From: DASYKS01 sp035995205
GTDB lineage: Bacteria; Acidobacteriota; Thermoanaerobaculia; Multivoradales; UBA5704
Direction of reading: 5' to 3'
DNA: 64,000 bases
Assembly: GCA_035995205.1 (NCBI GenBank)
Contig: DASYKS010000009.1
Location: 1-64,000 of the forward strand
Both the position numbers and the translations under genes were made by a program. Below, in pieces: positions 38,501-50,500 of the stretch; the stretch's first letter is position 1, and each line of letters starts with the position of its first letter. The notes below the pieces were generated by a model. The model was not told the origin of the DNA. It worked only from the letters and a program-made list of their open reading frames with translations, and did no database searches.

Positions 38501-41500
38501 CGGGGCGCCCTCGGAGCTGGAGCTGCCGGCCGACCGGCCGCGGCCGGCTATGCCCTCCGGGCGCGGCGGGGTGCAACCGTTCGGCTTGGGGCTGGAGGAG
38601 TGGGACCGGCTTCGCGCCCTCTGCCGCCGGCGCGGCGCGACCCCGTTCATGGGGTTGCTCGCCGCGCTACAGGCGTTCCTCGGGCGGCTCGCCGGCGAGG
38701 ACGATGTACTGGTCGGAGCGGCCGTGGCGAACCGGCGGCACAGCGCCACGGAAGGGTTGATCGGGCTGTTCGTCAACACCCTCGTCCTCCGCACGTCGCT
38801 CGCCGGCGATCCACCGTTTGCGCGCCTGGTCGAGCGCGCGCGGGAGACGGCGCTCGGCGCTTTCGCCCACCAGGATCTGCCGTTCGAGCGCCTGGTCGAG
38901 GAGCTTGCCGCGGAGCGCGATCTCGCCGGGTCGCCGCTGTTCCAAGTTTTGCTGGTGCTGCACAACGCACCGCTGCCGGTCCTCTCGCTTCCGGGGCTCA
39001 CCCTGGAGCCGATCGAGATCGAGACCAGCACGGCCAAGCTCGACCTTACCCTCTCGCTCACCGAGCGGGAGGAAGGGGTCAGAGGTGGGTTGGAATTCAG
39101 CGCCGACCGGTTCGACGCGACGACCGCCGAGCGCTTCGCCCGCGCCTTCGAGGTCTGGGTCGTCGCGGCGGCGGAGAGCCCGCGCCGGCGGCTCTCGGAG
39201 CTTCCTCTGCTGGCCGCGGAGGAGCTTCTGCAGCTCGTCGTTCCGCAAGGAAAACGGCCGGAGCGACGTCTTCTGCGGGCTGGCGGCTCGGCGCTCTCCG
39301 GGATCGCGGCCTACCGCGCGCCGCTCTCGCCGCTCGAAGAGGGGTTGGCCGATCTCTGGAGCGAGCTTTTGGGCGCCGACCGGATCGGCCGCGACGACGA
39401 TTTCTTCCGCCTCGGCGGCCACTCGCTGCTCGCCGCCCGCCTGGTGGCGCGGGTGCGCGATGCCTTCGGCGTCGATCTTCCCCTGCGCGCCGTGTTCGCG
39501 GCGCCCACCATAGCCACCCTTGCGGCACGGATCGCCACGCTGCAGCAGGGCGGGGTCACGGATGCGTTCCCTTTGGTTCGACGGCCGGAGGGTGCGGAGG
39601 TCGACTTGCCGCTCTCGTTCGCCCAGGAACGGCTCTGGTTTCTCGATCGCCTGGAGCCGGGAAGCCCGGTTTACAACCTTCCGGTCGGTCTGCGCCTCTC
39701 CGGCGAGCTGGACGTCTCCCGCTTTGCACACGCTCTTTCACAGCTGGTGCGGCGGCACGAGGCGTTGCGCACGCGGTTCCGGGATTCCGGCGCCGGTCCG
39801 GTGCAGGAGATCGATGCGGAAGGTGAGATCCCTCTCGCCGGCGCCGACCTGCGCCCTCTACCGGAGGCCCGGCGCGGGGAGGAAGCGGCGCGGCTGCTGG
39901 CGGCGGAGGCGCGGCTGCCGTTCGACCTCGCGCACGGACCTCTCCTGCGCGCCCGGCTCTTGCGGCTCGAAGACGGCCTGCACCTGGCGCTTCTCTCGCT
40001 GCACCACATCGCGGCGGACGGCTGGTCTTTCGGCGTGCTGCTCGGGGAGATCGCCGCGCTGTACGGCAGCGCCCAGTTGCCGCCGCTGCCGATCCAGTAC
40101 GCCGACTACGCGCTCTGGCAGCGACGCGGGCTGGCGGGACCGGTGCTCGAAGCGCAGCTCGCCTGGTGGAGCGAGCGCCTGGACGGAGCGCCTACGGAGC
40201 TGGAACTGCCGGCCGATCGATCGCGGCCAACGGTGCCCTCCGGGCGCGGCGGGGCGCGGGCGATCGGCTTGGGGCTGGAGGAGTGGGACCGGCTGCGCGC
40301 CCTTTGCCGCAGGCGCGGCGCGACCCCGTTCATGGGGTTGCTCGCCGCGCTGCAAGCGTTCCTCGGGCGGCTCGCCGGCGAGGAGGAGGTTTTGGTCGGA
40401 GCGGCCGTGGCGAACCGGCGGCACAGCGCGACGGAAGGGTTGATCGGACTGTTCGTCAACACCCTCGTTCTGCGCACCTCGCTCGTCGGCGATCCGTCGT
40501 TCGAGCGCCTGATCGAGCGCGCGCGCGAGACGGCGCTCGGCGCTTTCGCCCATCAGGATCTGCCGTTCGAGCGCTTGGTGGAAGAGCTTGCCGCGGAGCG
40601 TGACCTCGCCGGGTCGCCGCTGATCCAGGTTCTGCTGGTGTTGCACAACGCGCCGCTGCCGGTCCTCTCGCTTCCGGGGCTCACCCTGGAGCCGATCGAG
40701 ATCGAGACCGGCACGGCCAAGCTCGATCTCGCCCTCTCGCTCACCGAACGGGAGGAAGGGGTGAGGGGTGGCTTGGAGTACAGCGCCGACCGGTTCGACG
40801 CGACGACCGCCGAGCGCTTCGCCCGCGCTTTCGAGGTTTGGGTCGCCGCGGCGACGGAGAGCCCGCGCCGGCGGCTTTCGGAGCTTCCCGTGCTGGCCGC
40901 GGAGGAACTGTTGCAGCTCGTCGTTCCGCAAGGAAAACGGCCGGCGCGACGCCTACTCCGGGCGCGCGGCGCGGCGCTCTCCGGGATCGCGGCCTATCGC
41001 GCCCCGCTCTCGCCGCTCGAAGAGGGGCTGGCCGATCTCTGGAGCGAGCTTTTGGGGGCAGACCGGATCGGCCGCGACGACGACTTCTTCCGCCTCGGCG
41101 GCCACTCGCTGCTCGCCGCCCGCTTGGTGGCGCGGGTGCGCGAGCTGTTCGCCGTCGAGCTGCCGGTGCGGGCGGTGTTCGAGGCGCCGACCCTCGCCGC
41201 TCTTGGCCGGCGGGTCGCCGCCGCGGCGCCGGGCGCTTCGTCGCCGATCGCGCGCCGCGCCGCGGACGCTCCCGTGCGCGCCTCGTTCGCGCAGGAACGG
41301 ATCTGGTTCCTCGATCGATTCGCGCCCGGCGACTCCTCGTACAACATCCCGGTGGCGTTGCGCCTCCTCGGGGTTCTCGACCCGCGGCGCTTCGCGCTCG
41401 CCTTCGAGCGGGTGGTGGAGCGGCAGGAGGCGTTGCGTACCGCCTTCCGGGAGCACGAGGGCCGAGTCGTGCTGGAAGTCGCGCCGCGCTCCGAGTTGGC

Positions 41501-44500
41501 CGTCGGTCTCGTGGACCTCGCCGCCCTACCTGCCGAGGCGGCGGGCGTCGAGACGCGACATCTGTTGCGCGTGGAGGCCGCGCGTCCGTTCGATCTAGCC
41601 CGAGCGCCGTTGTTGCGCGTCACTCTCCTGCATCTCGACTCGAGCCCCGAGACGCCGGAGCACCTCGCGATCCTCAACCTGCATCACATCGTGGCCGACG
41701 GTTGGTCGATCGGCGTGCTGCTGCGCGAGGTCGGGGCCTTCTATGCCGCGGCGGAGGGGGAGGAGCCAGCGTTGCCCGCGCTGCCGATCGACTACGCCGA
41801 CTATGCCGTCTGGCAGCGCGACTGGTTGCAAGGGGAAGCTCTCGAACGCCACCTCGCCTGGTGGCGCGAGATGCTTCACGGCCCGGTTCATGGGGCGGTC
41901 GGGCCGGCCCCCGCGCTCACGCTGCCCACCGACCGGCCGCGGCCGGCGCTCGCCACTTCGAACGGCAAGAGCCTGCCGGTCGAGATCGGCGAACCGCTCA
42001 CCCGCGCTCTCGCGGTGCTCGGTCGGCGGCACGGCGCCACCCTGTTCATGACCCTGCTCGCCGCCTATCAGGTTCTGCTCTCCCGCCTCGCGGGCCAGGA
42101 GCGCCTGGTGGTCGGCTCGCCGGTCGCGAGCCGCTCCCGGGTCGAAACGGAAGGGTTGATCGGGCTGTTCCTGAACACCCTGCCGCTCCCTGCGGATCTG
42201 AGCGGAGATCCGCGCTTCTCCGCGCTGCTGGCCCAAGTGCGCGAGACGACGCTCGGCGCCTACGCCCATCAGGAGCTGCCGTTCGAGAAGCTGGTGGCCG
42301 AGCTGGCGCCGGAGCGCAACCTTGCGCATGCGCCGATCTTCCAGGCGCTCCTGGTGCTGCAAAACACCCCGCTGCCGACGCTCGATCTGCCGGGGCTCGT
42401 CCTGCAAGGCGTCGAGGTCGAAAGCGACAGCGCGAAGCTCGATCTCGTGCTCAACGTTGGAGAGTCGAACGAGTCGGGCCGCGGCCTTACGGGCCGTTTC
42501 CTCTACAAGACCGACCTGTTCGACCGCTCGACCGTGGCCCGCTTCGCGGGGCACCTCAATACCCTGATCGCGGGTCTCGCGGCGGACCCCGAGCGGCGGA
42601 TCTCGGAGCTGCCGCTGCTCTCCGCGGCCGAGGAGCAGCAGCTGCTGGATTGGAACGCCACGGCTACGAGCTTTCGCGGCGAGGTCTGCCTGCACGACCT
42701 CATCGCGGAGCAGGCCGCGCGCACGCCCGAGGCGGTCGCCGTCTCCTTTGCCGGCGAGCCGCTCAGCTACCGCCGCCTCGATCGTGCGGCCAACGCCTTG
42801 GCGTTGCGCCTCGTCGAGCTGGGGATTGGTCCGGAGGCGCGGGTGGGGATCGTGGCCGAGCGTTCGCTGGAGCTGAGCGTCGGCCTGCTCGCGATCTTGA
42901 AGGCCGGCGGCGCCTACGTGCCGCTCGATCCGTCCTATCCGCCGGAGCGGCTGGCCTGGATGCTCGAAGACTCGCGGGTTTCCGTGCTGCTGGCCCAGGA
43001 GCGGTTGATCGCGGCGCTGCCGGCGCACGGCGCGCGGGTGCTGCTGCTCGACGGCTGTCTGGAGGAAGAGAGAGACGCCCCGCCGCCGCACGGCGCCGGT
43101 CCCGACAACCTGGCCTACGTCATCTACACCTCGGGCTCGACCGGTCGGCCGAAGGGGGCGATGAACAGCCACCGGGCCATCGTCAACCGGCTGCTCTGGA
43201 TGCAGGAGCGCTATGCCTTGGGTCCCGACGACCGGGTGCTCCAGAAGACGCCGGTGAGCTTCGACGTTTCGGTCTGGGAGCTGTTCTGGCCGCTGCTCGC
43301 GGGCGCCCGCCTGGTGATGGCCGAGCCGGGCCGACACGGCGACAGCGCCTACCTGGTCGAGACGATCGCGGCCGAGGGGATCACGACGCTCCATTTCGTA
43401 CCGTCGATGCTCCAGGTCTTCGCCTCGGCGCCGGGCATCGAACGGTGCGTCTCGCTCGCGCGGGTGATCGCGAGCGGCGAAGCCCTCTCCCGCGATCTCA
43501 AGGACCGGTTCATGGCGCGCTCGGGCGCCGCGCTCGACAACCTCTACGGTCCGACCGAAGCGGCGGTCGACGTGACCTGGTGGGCGTGCGACCGGGGTCC
43601 AAGAGCGACGGTGCCGATCGGCCGGCCGGTCGCGAACACCACGATCCATCTGCTCGATCGCGCGCTCCGGCCGGTGCCGATGGGGGTCGCGGGAGAGCTG
43701 TTCATCGGCGGCGTCCAGGTCGGTCGTGGCTACTGGCGGCGGCCGGGGCTGACGGCGGAGCGGTTCGTACCCGACCCGTTCTCGGTTGTACCAGGAGCCC
43801 GGCTCTACCGCACCGGCGACCTCGCCCGCTTCGCGCCGGACGCGGCGGTCGAATACCTGGGCCGCCTCGACCATCAGGTGAAGATCCGCGGCTTCCGCAT
43901 CGAGTTGGGGGAGATCGAGGCGGTGCTCACGGATCAGCCGGGAGTCGCCGAAGCGGCGGTGCTGGCGCTCGACCCGGCATCCGCCGGGGGAGCGGAAGGG
44001 GACCGGAGGCTGGTCGCCTACGTGGCGCCCGCCGACCTCTCCGTGGTGGAGCTGCGCGCCGCTCTGCTCTCCCGCCTTCCCGAGCACATGGTCCCGTCGG
44101 CGTTCGTGCGGCTCGACCGCCTGCCGCTGTCGCCCAGCGGCAAAGCGGACCGGGGAACCCTCGCGAAGCTGCCGCTGGAATATTCAGAGGCGGAACCGGG
44201 CGCGGCCGGGCGGGAGCACGTCGCTCCGCGCACCGCGCTCGAACGCGATCTCGCCGATCTCTGGCGGCAGGCCGTGGGAGTTAAGAACGTGGGAATCCAC
44301 GATCCGTTCTTCGACCTCGGCGGCAGCTCGATCTCGGGCGCGATCCTGATCAACCGTCTGCAGGAGCGGCTCGGCGAGATCGTGCACGTGGTGGCGATCT
44401 TCGACCATCCGACGATCGCCGGCCTCGCGGCGTACCTGGCGCACGATTATCCGAAGGCGGTCGCCGCCGTTTGGGGCGCCGAGTCGCTCGTTGCGATCGG

Positions 44501-47500
44501 TGATAGACCCGCCGCGCCGATCGAACGGGTCGGCGAGGAAGGGCTCGCCCTGCTGCGCCGGATCGTCACTCCCGTTTCCTGGCGCCCGGCGGCGACCAAG
44601 AACCCTCCGGCGCTCTTCGTGCTGTCGCCGCCGCGCTCCGGTTCGACACTCCTGCGCGTGATGCTCGCCGGCCATCCGCTACTATTTGCGCCGCCGGAGC
44701 TGGAGCTGCTCACCTTTGCCGACATGGCCGAGCGCAAGGCGGCGTTCTCGGGGCGCGAGAGCTTCTGGCTCGAAGGGCTGCTGCGCGCGGTGATGGAGGT
44801 GCGGCAGTGCGGCCCGGAAGAGGCGACCGAGATTCTCGCCGCCTTCGAGGCCGAGGCGCTGCCGACGCAAGAGCTGATTCGCCGGCTTCAGGGTTGGCTC
44901 GGCGACCGTCTGCTGGTCGACAAGACCCCTTCGTACGCGCTCGACCCCGCCCTTCTGGCGCGCATCGAGGAAAGCTTCGAGGCGCCGCGATATCTCCATT
45001 TGACCCGCCACCCCTACGGCATGATCCGCTCGTTCGAGGAGGCGCGGCTGGAGCAGGTCTTCTTCCGCCACCGCCACCCGTTCTCGCGCCGCGAGCTGGC
45101 GGAGCTGGTCTGGCTCGCGAGCCACGACAACGTCGAGCGTTTCCTGGACGGCGTTCCCGCGGATCGCCAACACCGATTGCGCTTCGAGGATCTGGTGCGC
45201 GACCCGGCGCGCGAGCTGGCGGCGATCTGCGCTTTCCTCGGCCTCGACTACCGCTCCGAGATGGCCGAGCCCTACGGCGACGCCCAAGCGCGGATGACCG
45301 ACGGCCCGTACGAGGCGTCGCGGATGCTCGGCGACGTCAAATTTCATCGCCACGGCCGGGTCGACGCGGACGTCGCGGAGCGCTGGCGCGAGGAGCTCGA
45401 CGAGAACTTCCTGGGCGATCCGGCGCGCACCGTCGCCGCCCGGCTCGGCTATGAGGTGGAACCGGTCGAGCCCGCGCGGCCCGCGGCGGCAGCGGTTCGG
45501 GGCGAAACTTGGACGGCGATCCCGCGCCTTGCCCGTCAGGTCCGAGAGCCGGTCGCCCTCTCGCTCGCCCAGGAGCGGCTCTGGTTCCTCGATCAGCTCG
45601 ACCCGGGCAGTGCCGCCTACAACGTCCCGGCGGCGTTTCGTTTGGAGGGGCGTCTGTCGGTGCCGGCTCTCGCGGCGAGCGCTTTCGAGGTCGCGCGCCG
45701 CCACGAGACGTTGCGCACCACCTTCGCGGCGATCGACGGGCGGCCGGTCCAACGGGTGGCGCCGCCGCGGCTCGGGGCCGTTGTGGCGTTGCCGCAGGTC
45801 GAGCTGTTGGGTCTGTCGAAAGCGTCGAAAGTGCAAGAGGCCGCGCGGCTGGGCCGGCAAGAGGCGGCACGGCCGTTCGACCTCGCGACGGGACCGCTCG
45901 TCCGGCTCGCCCTGCTGCGTTTGGGAGAGACGGAGTGGACGGTCCTGCTCGCCCTGCACCACGTCATTTCCGATGGCTGGTCGCTCGGGATCTACATCCG
46001 CGAAGTGGCGGCGCTCTACGCGGCTTTTGCGGCTGGGGAGCCCTCCCCCTTGCCGGAATTGCCGATCCAGTACGCCGACTATGCCGCCTGGCAGCGCGAG
46101 CGGCTCTCCGGCGCCGTTCTCGAAGCGCAGCTCGCCTGGTGGCGCGAGCGGCTCGGAGGTCCGGAGGGTTCGGAGGGCGCGCCCGCCTCTCTCGACCTGC
46201 CGACCGACCGGCCGCGGCCGGCGGTGCAGAGCCTCGTCGGCGGCGAGCGCGGATTCGCCCTGCCGCCCGAGCTGTCGCGCCGACTGCGCGACCTGTCGCG
46301 GCGCGAGGACGTCACGTTGTTCATGGCGGTGCTCGCCACTTTCCAGGCGCTGCTCGGCCGGCTCTCCGGCCAGGAACGGGTGCCGGTGGGTTCGCCGGTG
46401 GCGAACCGAAATCGCGCCGAGACCGAAGGGCTGATCGGCCTGTTCGTCAACACCCTGGTGCTCGTGGGCGATCTCGACAGCGGTCCGACGTTCTTAGAGC
46501 TGCTCGCCCGGACTAGGATGCTGAGCCTCGGCGCCTTCGCCCACGCGGAAGTGCCGTTCGAGCGCCTGGTCGAGGCATTCGAGGCCGGGCGCGATCTGTC
46601 GCGTCCGCCGCTGTTCCAGGCGATGCTCGCCTACCAGAACGCGCCTCCCGGAACGGCCGCGCTCTCCGACCTCGCACTCTCGTCCGTCGCGACGGCGAGC
46701 GGCACGTCCAAATTCGAGCTGACCCTGGCGGTCGCGGAGCGGGGAGAAGGGGACGCCTGGCACCTCGCCGGATCGCTCGAATACAGCGCCGTCCTGTTCG
46801 ATCCCGCGACGGTCGAACGCCTGCTCGGCCGATTCCAGATCCTCCTCGAAGGCGCCGTGGCGAACCCCGAGCGGCGGCTCCCCGAGCTGCCGTGGCTCTC
46901 GGCGGCCGAGCGTCAGCAGGCGGCGGTCGAGTGGGCGACCGGAGAGGGTTTGGCGGACGCCGCCGACGCCTGCCTGCACCAGCTGATCGAGGCGCAGGCG
47001 CAACGTGCCCCGGACGCGCTAGCCCTGGTAGCTGGCGCGGAGCGGCTGAGCTACCGCGATCTCGACGAGCGGGCAGATCGGCTGGCGGTCCGCCTGCGTG
47101 AGTTGGGCGCCGGCCCGGAGCGGCGGGTCGCCGTATGTCTCGACCGATCGGCGGATCTCGTCGTCGCCCTGCTCGCCGTGCTCAAGGCGGGGAGCGCCTA
47201 CGTGCCGCTCGACCCGGCGTATCCGGAGGAGCGGCGGCGGTTCGTGCTCGAGGATTCGGGCGCGGCGCTGCGGATCGGTGATGGCCTCGTGGTCTCCTCG
47301 GTCGCCCCCGGTGCGCCGCCTTCTGCTCGGGCTACATCCGATCCCGACAACCTCGCCTATGTGATCTACACCTCGGGCTCGACCGGCGTTCCCAAAGGCG
47401 TGGCGATTGGTCATCGTAGCGCCGTCGCCTTCGTGCGCTGGGCGGGCGCGGTCTTTTCGGCCGCCGAGCTTGCCGGCGTGCTCGCCGCCACCTCGATCAG

Positions 47501-50500
47501 CTTCGACCTGTCGATCTTCGAGCTGTTCGTGCCGTTGAGCCGCGGCGGCATGGTGATCCTCGCCGAGGACGCGCTGGCGTTGCCCTCCGCCGCGGAGGCG
47601 GCCCGCGCCGCGGGGGTCGAGATCACGCTGGTCAACACCGTTCCCTCGGTGATTGCCGAGCTGGTGCGCCTGGATGCCCTGCCCGCTTCGGTGCGCACGG
47701 TCAATCTGGCGGGCGAGCCCCTTCAACGCGCGCTGGTCGACCGGATCTACGCGCAACCAGGGGTCGAGCGGGTGAGAAACCTCTACGGGCCGTCGGAGGA
47801 CACCACCTATTCGACGAACGCGCTGGTTCCGCGAGGGAAGGTCGGGGCGCCGACGATCGGCCGACCGGTCGGGAGCACCCGGGCCTACGTGCTGGATGGC
47901 GATTTGGCGCCGGTGCCGATGGGCGTGCCGGGAGAGCTGTTCCTCGGCGGCGCGGGGCTCGCCCGCGGTTATCTCGATCGGCCGGTTGCCACCGCCGAAC
48001 GCTTCGTGCCCGACGCGTTCGCAGGTTTGGGCGGCGAGCGGGGTTCCCGCCTTTACCGGACCGGCGACCTCGCCCGCTTCCGGACCGACGGTGAGTTGGA
48101 GTTCCTCGGGCGCCGCGACTTCCAGGTCAAGATCCGCGGCTTCCGCATCGAGCTGGGGGAGATCGAGGCCGCCCTCGCCGCGCATCCCGCGGTCGCCGAG
48201 GCGGCGGTCCTCGCCCGCGCGGAAAGCGACGGCGGCTTGAAGCTGGTGGCGTACGTGGCACCGCAAACGGTGGAAGCGGGCGATCTGCGCTCGTACCTCG
48301 CCGCCCGCCTGCCCGCGCACATGCTGCCCTCGGCCATCGTCGTGCTTCCGGCGCTGCCGCTCACCGCGAACGGCAAGATCGACCGCCGGGCTCTGGAGAG
48401 GCTGGCAGGCGGGGCGGAGTCGGGCGACGGGTGCGACGCGGCCGGACGATCGCCCGAGACTCCGGAGGAAGAGCTGGTCGCCGGGATCTGGTCGGAGGTT
48501 CTCGGGGTGGAGCGCGTTGCCGCCACCGACGACTTCTTCCACCTCGGCGGGCATTCTCTCCTCGCGACCCGGGTGGTTTCCCGCCTCCGCCAGGCCTTCG
48601 CGATCGAGCTGCCGGTGCGCGCGCTGTTCGCCTTCCCGACCGTCGCGGCCCTGGCGGCCGAGGTGGTGAGGGTCCGGGTGGCCGGAAAGCCGGATGAGCC
48701 GGAAGCGCCGCCGATCCTTCCGGTGCCGCGCGGGGAACGCATTCCGCTCTCGTTCGCCCAGGAGCGGCTCTGGTTCCTCGACCAGCTGGAGCCCGACAGC
48801 GCGACGTTCAACCTGTCGGCCACGGTGCGGCTCGCCGGGCGCCTGCGGCGCCCACTGTTCGACCGCGCCCTCTCCGAGGTGGTGCGCCGCCACGAGACCC
48901 TGCGCACGACCTTCCACCTGTTGGGGGCCGAGCCGGTTCAGGTGATCGCGCCGGCGGTACCGCTCGTCTGCCCGGTCGTCGACCTCGCGGCGCTGCCGGA
49001 GCAGGCGCGCCTCCGCGAAGCTTCACGGCGGACCGCCGCGGAGATCGCGCGACCGTTCGATCTCGCCCGCGGTCCGCTCCTGCGCGCCACCCTGCTGCGG
49101 CTCGGCGAGCAGGAGCACACGGGACTCCTCTCGGTGCATCACGTCGTCTCGGACGGCTGGTCGCAAGGCCTTTTGCTCGAAGAGCTGGCCGCGCTCTACG
49201 GCGCCTACGCCCGCGGCGAGGCCTCGCCGCTGCCGGAGCCCGCGATCCAGTACGCCGACTACGGCGCCTGGCAACGCGCCTGGTTGTCGGGTCCTGCCCT
49301 CGAACGGCAGCTCGGCTATTGGCGGCAGCGGCTCTCCGGAGCGCCGCCGAGGCTCGACCTGCCGACCGACCGGCAGCGGCCGGCGGTGCAGACGTTCCGC
49401 GCCGGCCAGCGCTCGCTGCGGCTTACGCCGGAGCTGTCGTCCGCGCTACGCACCCTGTCTCGCAGGCAGGGGGCCACTCTGTTCATGACCCTGCTCGCCG
49501 CGTTCGATCTGCTGCTCTCCCGGCACGCCGGCCAGGACGATCTGGTGGTGGGCACGCCGATCGCCGGCCGCGGCCGGATCGAGACCGAGAAACTGATCGG
49601 CCTGTTCCTCAATACCCTCGCCCTGCGCACGGACCTGTCGGGCTCGCCGAGCTTCGCGGAGTTGGTGGCGCGGGTGCGCGAGGGGGCGCTCGGGGCCTAC
49701 GCGCACCAGGACGTGCCGTTCGAAAAGGTTATCGACGACCTGCGCCCCTCGCGCGATTTAGGGCGCACGCCGCTCTTCCAGGTCTTCTTCAACCTGCTCA
49801 ACCTGCCGGCGGTGAAGGTCGAGCTGCCCGGGCTCGCGCTGGAATCCGTACCCGCTCCCGCCCACGGCGCGAAGTTCGACTTGACGCTCTACGCCGCCGA
49901 GCACGACGACCGCATCGGCTTCGAGTGGGTCTACAACGCCGATCTGTTCGACCCGGCGCGGATCGAGATCCTTTCAGCGCAGCTCGAATCACTGCTGGGC
50001 CAGGTTGCCGCGGCGCCCGAGCGGTCGATTGACAGCTTCTCGCTCCGGCTCGAAGCGGACCGCGCGATTCTGCCCGATCCGACGCTGCCTCTGGCGGCAA
50101 GCTGGCCCGGGTCGGTGATGACGCGCTTCGCCGAGCACGCCGTGACCGCGTCCGAGCGCCTAGCGATCTGGTCGGATGAGCGGAGCTGGACCTACGGCGA
50201 GCTGGACGCGGCGAGCCGCGGCCTTGCAGGACACCTCCGCGCCCACGGGATCGGCGGGGGAGACGTGGTGGCGATTTACTCCCGGCGCTCCGGTGGTCTG
50301 GTCGAGGCGATGCTCGCGACCTGGCGTGCGGGCGCGGCGTTCCTGATCCTCGATGCCGCCTATCCGGCAGCGCGCCTGGCCGACTGTCTCGATCAGTCCC
50401 GGCCGCGCGCGCTGATCGAAGTGGCGGCTCTTCCTCCCGCCCTTGAAGAGACGGTGGCGGGCCTTTCCCTCCGCTGCCGCATCGCCCTCGGGACCGACTT

